From Rhabditoides inermis (Eukaryota > Nematoda > Chromadorea > Rhabditida > Rhabditidae), in the NCBI GenBank assembly GCA_963966185.1, contig CAWZYM010000048.1, positions 1 through 64,000 of the forward strand: DNA of 64,000 nt, read 5' to 3'. Positions 36,726 through 48,300 of the stretch are shown here, piece after piece; position 1 is the stretch's first letter; every line of letters begins with the position of its first letter. Made by a program: the position numbers and the translations under genes. The notes beneath the pieces were generated by a model that was given only the letters and a program-made list of their open reading frames with translations, made no database searches and was not told where the DNA came from.

Positions 36726-37992
36726 AAATTGACCTGGTAGACATTGTCTAAGCCACTTTTCTCCCATGCATCCGTGGTTTTGTCAGATCCCTCACTGACC
36801 CTGTGCAATTGTTGATTGTTTATGTCATGTCTTTATTTTCTTGCATATCTATTGTGACTATAAATTACTGATTACTGAAGAAGTATGGATAGAATGAGAA
36901 GGGTTATGAAGGAATACGCCGGTGCGTGGTTGTCTGGCGGGGATGCTTGAGAGTTCCATTCGACAGTCGGGAATGGAGAGCGCACGGTGGTGAGCTGGAA
37001 AAAGTGGTGGTTTGAAGAAATCCTTTCACCGAAATAATCCTCTATCGTCTGCTACTAGAGAGAACAAGGTGGCTTGTGAATGGACTTACATGGAATGCAC
37101 TGGCGGCCAGTGGCTGGCCGAGAGTCTGTCCCAGTGGGTTTATGAAGAAACAAGCAAGCTCATCGCATCTGCAACCACATGCTCATCACACTGCGAGAAT
37201 ACACACTTTAGATAGTGAGAACATATAGTACATCATATATGCAGTTTTAATTCGTCAGCAAAGCATCCTCAGCAAAAAAATTGTTCCCTTCTTCACATTT
37301 GTCAATCGCCTGATTGCAGGTGCATAACCAATAAATTACGGTTGGCGTATGCAGCGCTTGTCAAGAAGTAGTTAGTAGGTTCGAATCTCGACGCACAGTT
37401 TTGTCGAATTGAAGAAAAAACATCGAGCGTTCTGGCCGCGAATCGAAAAGCAAATGGTTGTGTGACATGAGGGAGTGTTTTGATGTGAGCAACCGCATTT
37501 AGTCCACGAAAAGAATGGAACTGATTTGCGAACTCGCTATAGAAAATTGAGATAGAAATGTCTATTTTTTGCTTCGAAGCACATTGTTTCATGGTGAATT
37601 GAATAGAAGATAAGTTGAGTAGTTGAGAAGAATGTGTGTTCCCACCCTCGCATCACATCCACGAATGCATCTGTGGGCAGGGCAGATGTGGTGCGGTGGA
37701 CGAGCACTACGTACGTGTAGCGGTCTGCAACACACAAGTTATCACATTTCATCTGTCATTCCCCGTTCCTAATCGCCGCTTCCGTGCGTATCGCGATGAA
37801 AAAAGAACGCTCGATTGTTGCGCGGAACTTGATTGTACATTATTTTTCTCTTTTTTTGGTTCTATACTCACACGAGTAGTCGCTTTTCACTGTCGAGTTG
37901 TCCTGGTATACGATGAATCCACGACCGCCCACTCCAACAAGAGATTGGATGTCTGTAAACTTGACATCAATTGATGAACTATACATCGAACA
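36726..37992. other. Convergent intergenic gap
   Basis: Lies between the 3' ends of SMARCAL1 (plus) and the lustrin-like gene (minus). A tRNA-like box B (GGTTCGAATCT) near 37378 hints at a decayed SINE, but no partner box A is convincing. No coding exon supported. Confidence 0.5.
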
Positions 37993-38115
37993 TCAATCGA
38001 TAGTGCAGTGCGCAGACACACCCAATCGATCTAGTCCCTCCGACGGTATGTTGTAATTGAAGAAGATGGAGAAGGGCTTGGTGGTCGGATCTGAAGAACT
38101 GAAGAGGATATTGTT

Positions 38116-38189
<74 letters not shown>

Positions 38190-38936
38190 AACTGATAATA
38201 GTGAGCACATGCAGCATCCCGCCAGTCGGAGGGACGGTAGCGTTCTCGAATTCCACCACAGAAATCATGCCCGTCGCGTAGTTGGGGAATGACAGAGCAA
38301 TCACCTCAACAAGCACACAGTATGAAATGACTATAGGAATTGTGCATGCGCACCTCATCGCCTATGATGACACTGGGAGACAGCGTTCGCTCGTCGAGGT
38401 TGACGAGACGGACTGCGCGAAGGCGTGCGATGGGCAGCTGAGGCACAACCTGCGGAGACAGCTGCCACTCCGAGAACCCTGCGCAACGACTCTCTCTCTC
38501 CACTTGTATCGCTCCTATCCAGGACTCACACTCGCTGGCGGTCATGTCCTGCGAGTCGCAACACAGGTGCACCACTTCCGTCGGGGCTTCTGTCTTCACG
38601 CCGCGTCTGAAAAGGCGCATCTCTCTCTCTCTCTCTCTCTCCTTCTCTCTTTCTCTTTCTCTCCGCCCCCCCCCCTTCCCCACCTGCATGTGAACGACGA
38701 TGGGCACTGCGATCTTCTCTCTGGATTGCACGATTCCAGATCGAAGTACGTGGTATTGTTGGGGCACTGTAAGGCGCAATGTGCCACTGAATGAATATAT
38801 TATTATTAAGTGAAAACAGCGCCAGTGAAAACAATCGATTCGATCATGATGTTGTTCACCTACAACTGTTCTTGGATATTCGATAGCAATCGATACCTGC
38901 AATTAGCGCCAATAGTACTAGTGTTGTCGGGGACAT
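37993..38936 (-). CDS. Secreted protein with a lustrin-type cysteine-rich repeat
   Basis: Five or so minus-strand exons join in phase. The signal peptide is MSPTTLVLLALIAVAHC. It is followed by one cysteine cluster, C-x11-C-x7-C-x5-C (CPNNTTYFDLES, then CPSSFTC), like the lustrin or worm-specific Cys repeats common in secreted nematode proteins. The rest is a folded, mostly hydrophobic domain with three more cysteines (HLCCDSQDMTASEC) and ends SEGLDRLGVSAHCTID. Two introns carry long GA runs, at 38116-38187 and 38617-38665. The acceptor of the last exon is best placed at TTCTTCAG, which keeps the frame open to TGA 37995-37993. Probably extracellular; function unknown. Confidence 0.75.
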
Positions 38937-39360
38937 TGGATATAGCGTGCGTGAGAGTGGCTGGTGGCTGGTGGCCGCCGAATATGAATGCATGCTGGGG
39001 GAATGTGTTTGTTTTGCTTCTCGGATCAGGTGGTAAGGGCAGCATTCCGCTGCGAGGAGACTAAAGCTGGACAAACCAAATGATTCATCGCCTCATCTGA
39101 CTCATTTGAGTCAGTAGCACTAGCACCATCATATCCATCAAAATAAGTAACTGTTTGTGAGTCAGATGAGACAGACCCTACGCAGAAGCCTCATCGCCGC
39201 GTGCTCCTACTTCAACACAACATCAACACAATGTCGACGTCACTTCATTAATCGATTAATAATTAATTCCATGTCTTCGTGCTCCGATCACCGAGAGTGG
39301 TGTTTGTGCCACGTGCCAAGGCGCATAAATACGATCCCACCATTCTCTCGCATCACAACC

Positions 39361-39915
39361 ATGGGACTCGGTTTGATTCTGGTCGGAGCTGCTGTGGTAC
39401 TGTGGGTGGCTTCCCTGCCAGCCATATTCATCCTGGACAACGTCACCTTCAAGACTGCTCTCGCGAACTATGACTCTGATACGTTGTGTGAGTCTCCCTC
39501 CGCTCCACTCTTTCCTCTCATTCTCTCATTCTCTCTCAACTTATCCTTTAGTACAAGCCGAATCCATCATCTCCAACTTCACATCTGAACAGAAGGCTCG
39601 GGTGAATGAAATGAGAGCCGATCTCAAACCCGACCTGGAGCTGCTCAAACAAGCACTTCAGACGTGCAAGAACGAAACCATCGTGGACATATTCAAGGCT
39701 GGGGCGAGTGTGGAGAGAGAGTGAGAGAGAGAGGGGAGAGAGAGAGGGGGGGAGAGAGGGGGGGTAAGAGAGAGATGGCCGTGTTACAGTGCGTGAAGGC
39801 GCAGAGTGAGTTGGCGGCGACGGACACAGAGGATGTGGATGTGGGCATCCAGCGGGCGGCTCAGTTCATCGCCACACTACGCAAACTCGCTTTCGACACG
39901 GTTATCAAGTGCTAG
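39361..39915 (+). CDS. Small single-pass membrane or secreted protein, tandem paralogue A
   Basis: ATG 39361 starts an N-terminal hydrophobic segment (GLILVGAAVVLWVASLPAI) followed by FKTAL and a helical, charged region (SEQKARVNEMRADLKPDLEL). Three exons: 39361-39488, about 39552-39710 and about 39791-39915, ending IKC and TAG. The second donor is weak and the intron is a GA run. A CATAAATA word near 39325 could be the TATA box. The gene at 40347 has the same architecture, so the pair arose by tandem duplication. Family not recognised; secreted nematode helical-bundle proteins are one possibility. Confidence 0.65.
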
Positions 39916-40346
39916 ACAGCTAGACCGAGTCCATACTATATCGTAACTCACTAAAAGTCACTCACAACATTTAATCATCACGAGAAATGGTAGAGTTATT
40001 AAACAAATAAATAAGTACCCATTGGCTGTTGTTTTCATCTGACAAAACTTCCAAGGTCGAACCCGCGGATGACTGCTTGCTAACTGAGAGCCTTACTTAT
40101 GCCATAAGTACATGTGAGAGAATCAGCCAAAAAGAGATATGAAAATGAGATAAATATCGCCAGTATAATGTGAGTATTGTGCATTGTTTCACAGAAAATG
40201 CTGATGAGCGAATCATTCGAGCCACTCATGTCCTACAACTATGTAGTATCCGTGTTCTTCCATTCCACGTGTTCGAATACTGATCAGCCATAACTCGAGC
40301 TCCATTTACATTCCCAAATACCACCCCATCTCGATTCTCGCATTCA

Positions 40347-40857
40347 ATGGTGTGGCAACTGCCTGTACTGCTAGGGGGTCTCCTTGTCTGGACTCTCGGA
40401 GTGCCCATTGCAGTCTACATAGGATCTCGCTTCAAGACTGCACCTACGTCATATCGTAAGCAGCACGTTCTTATCGGAGTCAGATTAGGTCATTCTAACG
40501 TCAACCAGTTTCAGTGGACACTGTCGCCGCGCTGTCAACGCTGTGACTGGAGCAGAGGAAGCGCCTCAACGCAATCCGAGAACAGAGCAGGTCGGGTCTG
40601 GACAACCTGCTCGAATCACTCGAAAAGTGCCACAACCCACAGGTGATGGCAGAGTTCGATGCAGAGGTGAGTTGATAGGGATAGATCTGCAAAGTCCACA
40701 TTACACGTTACAGTATACTCAAGTCAGTCAGCATTTTTACGCCTCCAAAAGTGTGGATGAGGCGATCGAGCGAACAGGAGAGTTCTCCTCCCGACTGCGC
40801 AGCCTCGTCCGAAACATAACACAATCGTCAAGTGCTCATCTACACTCTGATTGCTAA
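40347..40857 (+). pseudogene. Tandem paralogue B with an in-frame TGA
   Basis: Exon 1 (40347-40456) encodes LPVLLGGLLVWTLGVPIAVY then FKTAP, matching paralogue A. Exon 2 (from about 40513) continues in phase as DTVAALSTL, reaches TGA near 40544-40546, then goes on in the same frame as LEQRKRLNAIREQS through a good GTGAGT donor. Exon 3 ends in SSAHLHSDC. The aligned stop corresponds to Thr in NFTSEQKAR of paralogue A. Everything else is gene-like, so this may be a recent pseudogene, a polymorphic null, a sequencing error or a misjudged exon edge. Confidence 0.5.
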
Positions 40858-41201
40858 TTCATCAAAAATGATAAATGATACTAGCAACTGAAATAAACAC
40901 TTCATTTGAACAGATGTATACAACAAAAGGGGAATACCTAATAACGAGTATAACAAACAGAGACGCATAACAACAGAAATGAAATTAATTCAACATGAGC
41001 AAACTTCAATGAAATATAGCAATAACAAAATAAGGGCAAAGTAGTGGAGCAGAAAAGGCAAGAAAAGTGAACATGAATGAAAGATGGGATACGGATACTA
41101 TTTCAACAAGTATGGAGAGGCTCTAGCGGATACTCCGGAAAACTGAATATTAGGACATACGAACCATATTGAATAGGACGACATGGAGTGGTTGTTGCTC
41201 C
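40858..41201. other. Convergent intergenic gap
   Basis: AT-rich sequence between two convergent genes. An AATAAA at 40892-40897 may serve the plus-strand paralogue. Nothing else seen. Confidence 0.5.
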
Positions 41202-43540
41202 CTACTCCTGGAAGGACAACTGCTCCTCCTGTTCCTCCGCTTCCTTCTCATCCTCTCCGTATATGACGCACCTCGCCTTGTCCATAGCTGCTTCCCTCAT
41301 CTCCCACACGCGCTCGTCTCCCTCCAAACAAAGCATGTCGCAGTCACCTTAATAAATGTTATTGGTTATTCCATTCTCAAAACAACATGATATATATACG
41401 ATACAGCATTATAATTAATATTACCTTGCTGGAGTCCGCCCAGAGGGGCCGCTTCTGCATCGAAGCGCGTCACCTTCACAAAATCATTCTGAAACAATCA
41501 TCGACACAACACGCTACCTAATCACTCACAAAGTGCACGCGAACGCATCCCAGACGATTGCGCGGCGGCGTGAACTTGACTGAAAGCAAGTCGATAATCC
41601 CACAATCTAGCGTGAGACGGAACGTAACTTATTATTTCTTCCTCTCTCGCATTATTATTTCTTCCTCTCTCGCATCGCGCGGTCGGGTCGAAATGATCTT
41701 CCCCCAGTACCCTTGAGCAAGGCGGGGAATAGCTCAAGAGAACGCTGTCTTCCTACCCCGCGGAGTTACTATTGTGGATTATAATGGAAGGAAAGGAACA
41801 CCCGGAGCCCCACTATCGTCTATAATGGTATCTAATTATAATGGATTATGGAAGGGAAATCGAATGATTATCGACTGAATATCGATCTAATATCGACTTT
41901 CGATTTCGACCTTCGACCTCCCCTTTCCCGTTGCTAAACCCCGTTGCTAAACTGTGTTCTCCCAGCGCTTAGCCCTTGTGGTGTACCGTATGCACTTGTT
42001 GTATAGTCAGGATATAGCGATTCTGGATAAATGATTGATTGATTGATCTAGCGTGAGCTAAGACAGGACTGACAGAGTGGCTGGTGGTCCGGCTGTGGCT
42101 CGGGAGTGGAGGGAGGCGGCAGATCCGGCCAGTCGTCTACCACACACGCGGGATCCACGGGCACGGGCGCCAGTCGAGACGCGCGGGGCGGCTGGGGCTC
42201 AGCCGGACGCATGCCCGCCACACACAGCCACTGCCTTTGCTGCTCCTCTACTGACAGGCGCACACGCACCGCGGGCGACGGCTGCTGGAGAGCGGGGTTC
42301 GCCAACTCCACTCGCTGCGCAGTCTGTACCGGACGAGGCTGCACAGGCGCGACCGGCACGTAAGACGACAACTGTAATGCGAACTATGATAATGTGATGA
42401 GAATGCGTACTGACCACCCGCTCTCCGTTCCTGGAAATGGACAGCTGTTCGAGGGGCAGATTGAGGGGTCGTGGCAGACGACGCGCGGTTGCGGGGCGCG
42501 GGGCGGACACGGCAGGGCGACTCTCCGCGGGAGGGGATATCGGAGGCGGCATCACAGGCGAACACGGCGGCGCCGCCGCTCCGAGCACGCCCCGCACCAA
42601 CCACACCGACAACCTGCACATTATATAAGTATTCATGAACAATGCAATACAATAAGTAAACGGAGATTACTTGGAGTAAAGAGGATGGCGGGCGCGGCAG
42701 ACGCGCACGTTGATGCGGGCGCCGGGCTGCGAGAGCGTCGCGGGCACCATCTGCTCAATGTCGATGATCTTGTGGAGGAAAGGGTGCTCGAGGGCGAGGC
42801 AGTCATTCGGCTTGTACACCGACATCCGAGTCGCCATCACAGTCGCCGCACATGTGATCTCAATTCACAATCATTAGTAGTTTGTAGCTTTTAAACCACT
42901 GTTTTGAAATCAATATGCAACGAACAATATTATCAACATTCCAAATACCAATGTCTTGTGCTTACTGGCACTCACGTAGACGGAGTTGTACTTATTGTTG
43001 GCGGTGACGCGAAGGGAGTGGATGGGCGCAGGTCGGAAGTCGACAATCTCATAGAGGCCGTCGGGCCTCTTCGCACAACGCTCACTGCAACAACAACATG
43101 CTCAAAGGCTTGCTGGACTCAACAAGGACATAGTTCGACTGTTTCCGAATGTGACAAACAAACTCGGGGTATTCGTTGAAACCATCTCAGGGTATCGCCA
43201 TAATGATAGGACGTTTCAGACATAACAGAGCACGTACCGCAGTGTCGCCTCGCCGGTGGTGCCAATCTTGAGTCCGGCCGTGCTGCCATGAGTGAAGCTC
43301 ACAACCTACATCAAATATCTCAACACAATCAAAGCGGACACAACGCGCACCTGTTGATTGCAGCAGAACCAAAACTGCACGCCGTTCGACTCGGCCACCA
43401 AAAGCGCCATGTACTTGCGAGACTAGAATGAAAGTTTAACATCATAAACAAGTACAAGAGAGAAAAAAATAACGAAAACCAACTTGATCGAGGTACCGTC
43501 CACTCCAGCACTGCTCTAGGAAAACGGCGTCGAGCGACAT
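41202..43540 (-). CDS. Unrecognised protein with a Pro-rich centre
   Basis: At least nine minus-strand exons join in consistent phase from ATG 43540 (MSLDAVFLEQCWSGRYLDQ) to TAG 41204-41202. The N-terminal half is compact and rich in aromatic and Cys residues (QFWFCCNQQ, RPDGLYEIVDFRPAPIHSL). The centre (42055-42618) is a Pro/Ala/Arg-rich linker. The last exons give FKFTPPRNRLGCVRVHF, FVKVTRFDAEAAPLGG and an acidic tail EEQEEQLSFQE. No signal peptide or membrane span. The intron between about 41590 and 42062 contains a SINE-like element, and splice phase matches across it. Function unknown. Confidence 0.65.
41676..42052 (+). mobile_element. SINE-like element with a V-domain-like core and a (GATT)n tail
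   Basis: Contains CCCTTGAGCAAGGCGGGGAA near 41710, close to the conserved V-domain core of animal V-SINEs. It ends in GCGATTCTGGATAAATGATT followed by GATT repeats, like the 3' tails that L2-type LINEs recognise. It is preceded by a doubled 23-bp word (TTATTATTTCTTCCTCTCTC). No coding capacity. Assignment is by remembered consensus only. Confidence 0.5.
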
Positions 43541-43769
43541 TACATACCACCTTCGATAGAAAACATATAATAATCACAATAAATAATGAGAAAAATACAA
43601 GAAAACAACAAGAAAACAACAAATTGAGCGGGATCGGGAAACAATCCATGCGTCTCTGCCGCGCTCTCGCCGTCAACACTCTTACTTTATCGGAATACGG
43701 TATAGCAAAAAAAGAGGAGAAGAATTGGTTTTGCGAAAATAACCGAACAAGTATAAAATAATCAATAGT

Positions 43770-45329
43770 TTATGCTTGTTGCTTGTCGCCAGACGCCTTT
43801 CCGAACATGCGTCCTATCTCTGCGAGTCTATCCAGTTGATCAAAGCGTGCCTCCGCTACCACCCGGTACGCCCCGCCTGCAGTCTCCACTCGCTCCCCCT
43901 TCTTCTCCTTATTCACCAACTGCGACTCCGTCAGAACACAGTCTGCAGATTTCTCTGCTTGTCCTTCTGCTGACGTCTTGTTCCGCTCTTGTTCTCTCGC
44001 GTGAACTGCTTTCTCTCTCGTTGCGAGTGCCGCTTCTTTCTCTTTCAGTGTCTTCGTCTCACTGTTCAGTCTCTCCGCGAGTTCCTTTCTCTGTCCATCG
44101 ATCTCCGTTTCTCTCTTGTTCGCTGCAGTCGTTTCGGCGATTGCTTTCTTCTTCTCCTCCTGTAGCTTCTTTCTTTCCTCCGCTATCGCCGCACGTTCTC
44201 GCGCCAACACAGCTTCACAGTTACGTTCATTTTGAGTATCCTGTCTTGCCTTCTCAAATGCGTTCTTCTCAAGACCCTTTCTCTGTTGTTCTACCTCTTT
44301 CCTCGCAAGTTCAACACTCGCCCTCTCCTTCTCCAGTCGCGTAGTCTCCGCCTCGTTTGCTCTTTGCTCCTCTCCTGTTTGCTTCTCCTTCTCCCTCAGC
44401 TTCCTCGTCCTCTGTGCCACTGCCTTCTCCTTTTCTTCCACCAACTTCTCCCTCTGTTCCACACTCTGTCTCTTCTTCTCCACATCTGCTCTCTCTTCTG
44501 CCAGTCGTTCCATCTCTTCTCTCTCCTCTCTTCTCGCTCGTCTCTCCTTCTCCACAACCTCTTTCAATAATTGCAGGTCCTCCTCCAATTTCTCTCGCGC
44601 ATTGTCTCCTTCTTCCATTCTTCCATGTATGGTCTTCTCCTTCTCCGCGAGGATTTTCTCCCTCTGCTCCACAGCGATGCGCTTCTGCTCCAACTCCTTC
44701 TGCCTCTTCTCCACGTCACGTTCATTCTGAATCATTGTCTGCCATTTCAGTTCCAATTCTTTATCCTCGTCCTGCATCGTCGTATACTTCTGCTTCGCTG
44801 CCTGCTCCTTCACTTGCACGTCTCTTTCTCTCTCATCCACACGCCTTTGTTTCTGTTCTACTGCCACCTCCCTCTGCTCGATTGACTGCTCCTTCTTTTT
44901 CATCGCTTTCTCCTTCTGCTCCATATTTTGTATCCTTTTCTCCACAGCGACTCTTCCGTTCGCCAGTGACTCCCTCTTTTCTTCCATCTTAGAATAGTTT
45001 TGTCTGCATTTCACGGTCTTCTCCTAAATCCGCCGTATATATTAACACTTCTAAGATTTATGCAACAAACCTTTGTAAGACTTTTCATAGCAAACATAAA
45101 TCCTAGCAGATCGCGTCGAAGTTTCAAGTTGTCTATCAACGTTTGATTCTGATAAACAAAAAAGTAAAAAAGAAGGTAGTATGATAATGAATTAGAAACC
45201 AACCAGTATCTGTAGCTTCAACTCTTCTTCAATCACGTGCTTCTCTGAAGCTGCAACTGGAACTGATTCCGCCTCCGCGACAACAGACTCGATGGCCGCC
45301 TGAAAACACGCTCTCTCTCTCTCTCTCCC

Positions 45330-45382
<53 letters not shown>

Positions 45383-48300
45383 TCTCTCTCTAGTATATAT
45401 ATATGTCGCGTGTGAATGCGCGAGAGCATTTGGCAGTTGTAACAACTAGCCAGCAGAGAGAGGAGAGAGCACATAGAGAGATAGAGAGAAGAGGGCCGCC
45501 ACACCCCCAGGACCTCAGTCTAATTCTAACCCTTTGTTTTCTTATCTTGTTTCTTGTATGAGCATTTAAATAAATGTTATTCACAGTCCTCGTTTAGTCT
45601 ATTGCACACACAGAGAGTGAACTCCCACAAACCAAACCCCAAATATAACATGGAGGATCCCGGTTCTCTCTAGTGCAATGGATTAACTGACAATGAAACA
45701 TTTTTCTAGCATTTCTCTTCTTTCTTCTCTATCTTGTCTCTCTTCTTTTCTTCGAACGACGTGTGAAAATGAGTGCCGTGTTTACTGTAAATAGTGTACA
45801 GTTACTGTTTTGTGGCCGCACAGAGAGTGGGCTAAATCTATTTCGTGCTTTCCAGAGTTTCCATCAACACCTCTGACTGAACAACGTATTCCGTGATTCC
45901 GTGATTCCGTGATTCCGTGATTCCGTGACTCCGTGATTCCGTGACTCCGTGATTCCGTGATTCCGTGAACTCCATGACAACTAACCGTAAACTGCAATGC
46001 GTTTCCATCTCTAACTTTATCGTTCCTCTCATATCCATCCAACATACTTAGCCCTCTCTGTGCCACTGTCTTAAGGTTAACCAAAAATTCCAAAAAACTA
46101 ACAAAAACTCTAGTCTATTCAATTCGATCAGCATCTCAGTGTGAGTCATGGCATACGGTAACTGCAGTGCAATCCTAGTGCGCACGTGCAGTCGTAATCG
46201 TAATTAGCCATTCATCAAGCATCTCCCAGCATTCAGATGTGTAGCAATTTCGCTGCCGATCCCCGATCACACCACGAGATCGACAGACAAATAGCGATAC
46301 ACTTTCTGACATCAATAATCCGCGAGAGCCATTCATCTGAGCCGACTTCGAGCCTCGCGCAGGGATTACAATAGGGTCATGACAAATGGGATCATTGGCG
46401 CCTGCCTGGCACTTTACAGCCACGCCAGCTCGGTGTCTTACGGTTGCTTGCAGGGTGAGGCCAAGCCCACTCTATTTGCATACCTCGACACGAGAAGGCG
46501 CGCTTCATCCTTTTAATTTGTTTATCACCCTATTGCATTCAAGCATTTCTCATTACTAGCGCTGATCAAAGACTGTTTAAGGTGATACTCGACTTCGGTA
46601 ATTCCCAAAGTCTACCCGCTTTGACAACCAACCGCTCCGAGCCGAGTTCTTTCACGCACACCACCGACACCAGTTAACAGCCGAGGTACGCAATCTTACT
46701 CATTTTTCTCTGATCTTTGGGTTCGGGTTTGAGATACCAGCTGTATAGTGTGTGCGAGTGTGGGAAAGGTTGAGCAGCGTGAAAAGTCTTTAAAAATATA
46801 TATAGCGTCTTTCCTTTTCTATCTCTTGTCTATCATCTGGAGTAGGATACGGTAGCTGCGCGCTGACATATATCTATATTCTTCTGACTTACTACATCCT
46901 TTGTTATCATTCTGATTCACGACTTCCTGTCACACCGCGCGATTATTGCATACCGTTGAATGAGCGGTAGTGATTCGGAATCCAGCGACGACACCGTCAC
47001 AGGAAACTTTCACACACCGCAGCAGCCCGCGGAAGCGCCGCAATCCAACCTACGCGACGAGCGTGCAGACCGCCGCGAGCAAGTGAGAAATCAGCAGCGT
47101 GAACAGCGCGAAGCACTCGAAGCAATTAGAGAAGCGCAAGCCGCCGCAGACGCGCAAGCCGCCGCAGACGCGCAAGCAGCCGCAGACGCACAAGCAGCCG
47201 CAGACGCGCAAGCAGCCGCAGACGCACAAGCCGCTCTAGACGCGCAAGCAGCCGCAGACGCGCAAGCAACCGCAGACGCGCAAGCAGCCGCAGACGCGCA
47301 AGCAGCCGCAGACGCGCAAGCCGCTCTAGACGCGCAAGCCGCCGCAGACGCGCAAGCAGCATTGGCGCAAGAGGAGGAGGAACGGGAGATGGCAGGGCTA
47401 TCTCTCCTCGTTCCCGAAATCGGGAAGTGGCCGAAATTCAACGGCGAAGGGTCTCTGACTCGATTCACCAAGGGGCTGAATGAGCGTGCGAACTTTCTCG
47501 GCTGGGATGCAGCGAAAGTCACCAACTTGATGCCTTTCTTGCTCGAGAATGAGGCGCGCGAGCGTTACGACAACTATGACAGCGCGACCAAGGGTGATTA
47601 CACGGAAGTGATCAAGCAATTGAAGATCGACTTCAACACCGAGCTGTATAAGGGTCGTCTCATGAAAAACCTTACGTCCGTGCGGCAGGACAAAATTGAG
47701 AGCGTGAATCGATTCGCTAACAGTATCAGCGATCTCGCTGATGACCTGGGAGAGAGTGATGGCGGAAAAGAATCTCTCAAGAAAGCCAACTTCTGGAGAG
47801 CTCTCAAGAAGCCCATCCAGGATCAGATGATCATGTGGGGAAAATCTTCTGGCACTTTCGATGAACTGAAAAAGGCAGCGTCGGAAATTGAGATTCGCAT
47901 CCGCATGATAGATGATCAGAAGGAAACGGACTCTCTTTCAGCATCGGTAAACGCAATGAGTCTGACTGACAATTCTCGGGATACCAAGCGTTCTAACTCG
48001 CGCAGCGACTACGGTAGATCTGGCAATAAGCGCGATCGCCGAGGCCGCTATGACCGCAAGCAGGAAAGCTCGCAATCGCAGCATAACACTTCGCGCAACC
48101 ACAGCACGCGCAATGAGCGTGACTATGACCATTCCCGTGAGCACTTCCAGCATTCCAATTCGCGCGACGCGTACACAAATAGGGGATATTCCAGCGAGCG
48201 TCATCGTCACGATTCCCGCGACAGACGTGATAGGCGCGATTCCCGTGATAGGTACTATCAGTGTGAGCGTCACTATTCGCGTGACCATCACTATTCGCAT

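Noticed and set aside
37340..37410. tRNA-like sequence with GGTTCGAATCT
   Set aside because: The T arm does not pair well and box A is poor, so neither a tRNA gene nor a SINE can be supported.
40040..40120. Box B-like GGGTTCGACC on the minus strand
   Set aside because: No convincing box A or cloverleaf; too weak to annotate.
40540..40550. Selenocysteine read-through of the TGA
   Set aside because: The aligned residue in the paralogue is Thr, not Cys, and no SECIS-like structure was noticed downstream. A null allele or exon-edge error is simpler.
43772..44992. Long plus-strand frames opposite the coiled-coil exon
   Set aside because: Antisense shadow of the Glu/Lys-rich coding sequence, which reads as Ser/Leu/Pro.
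45782..46093. Minus-strand peptide repeats His-Gly-Ile-Thr-Glu-Ser
   Set aside because: Derived from the 9-mer tandem repeat in the LTR-element leader.
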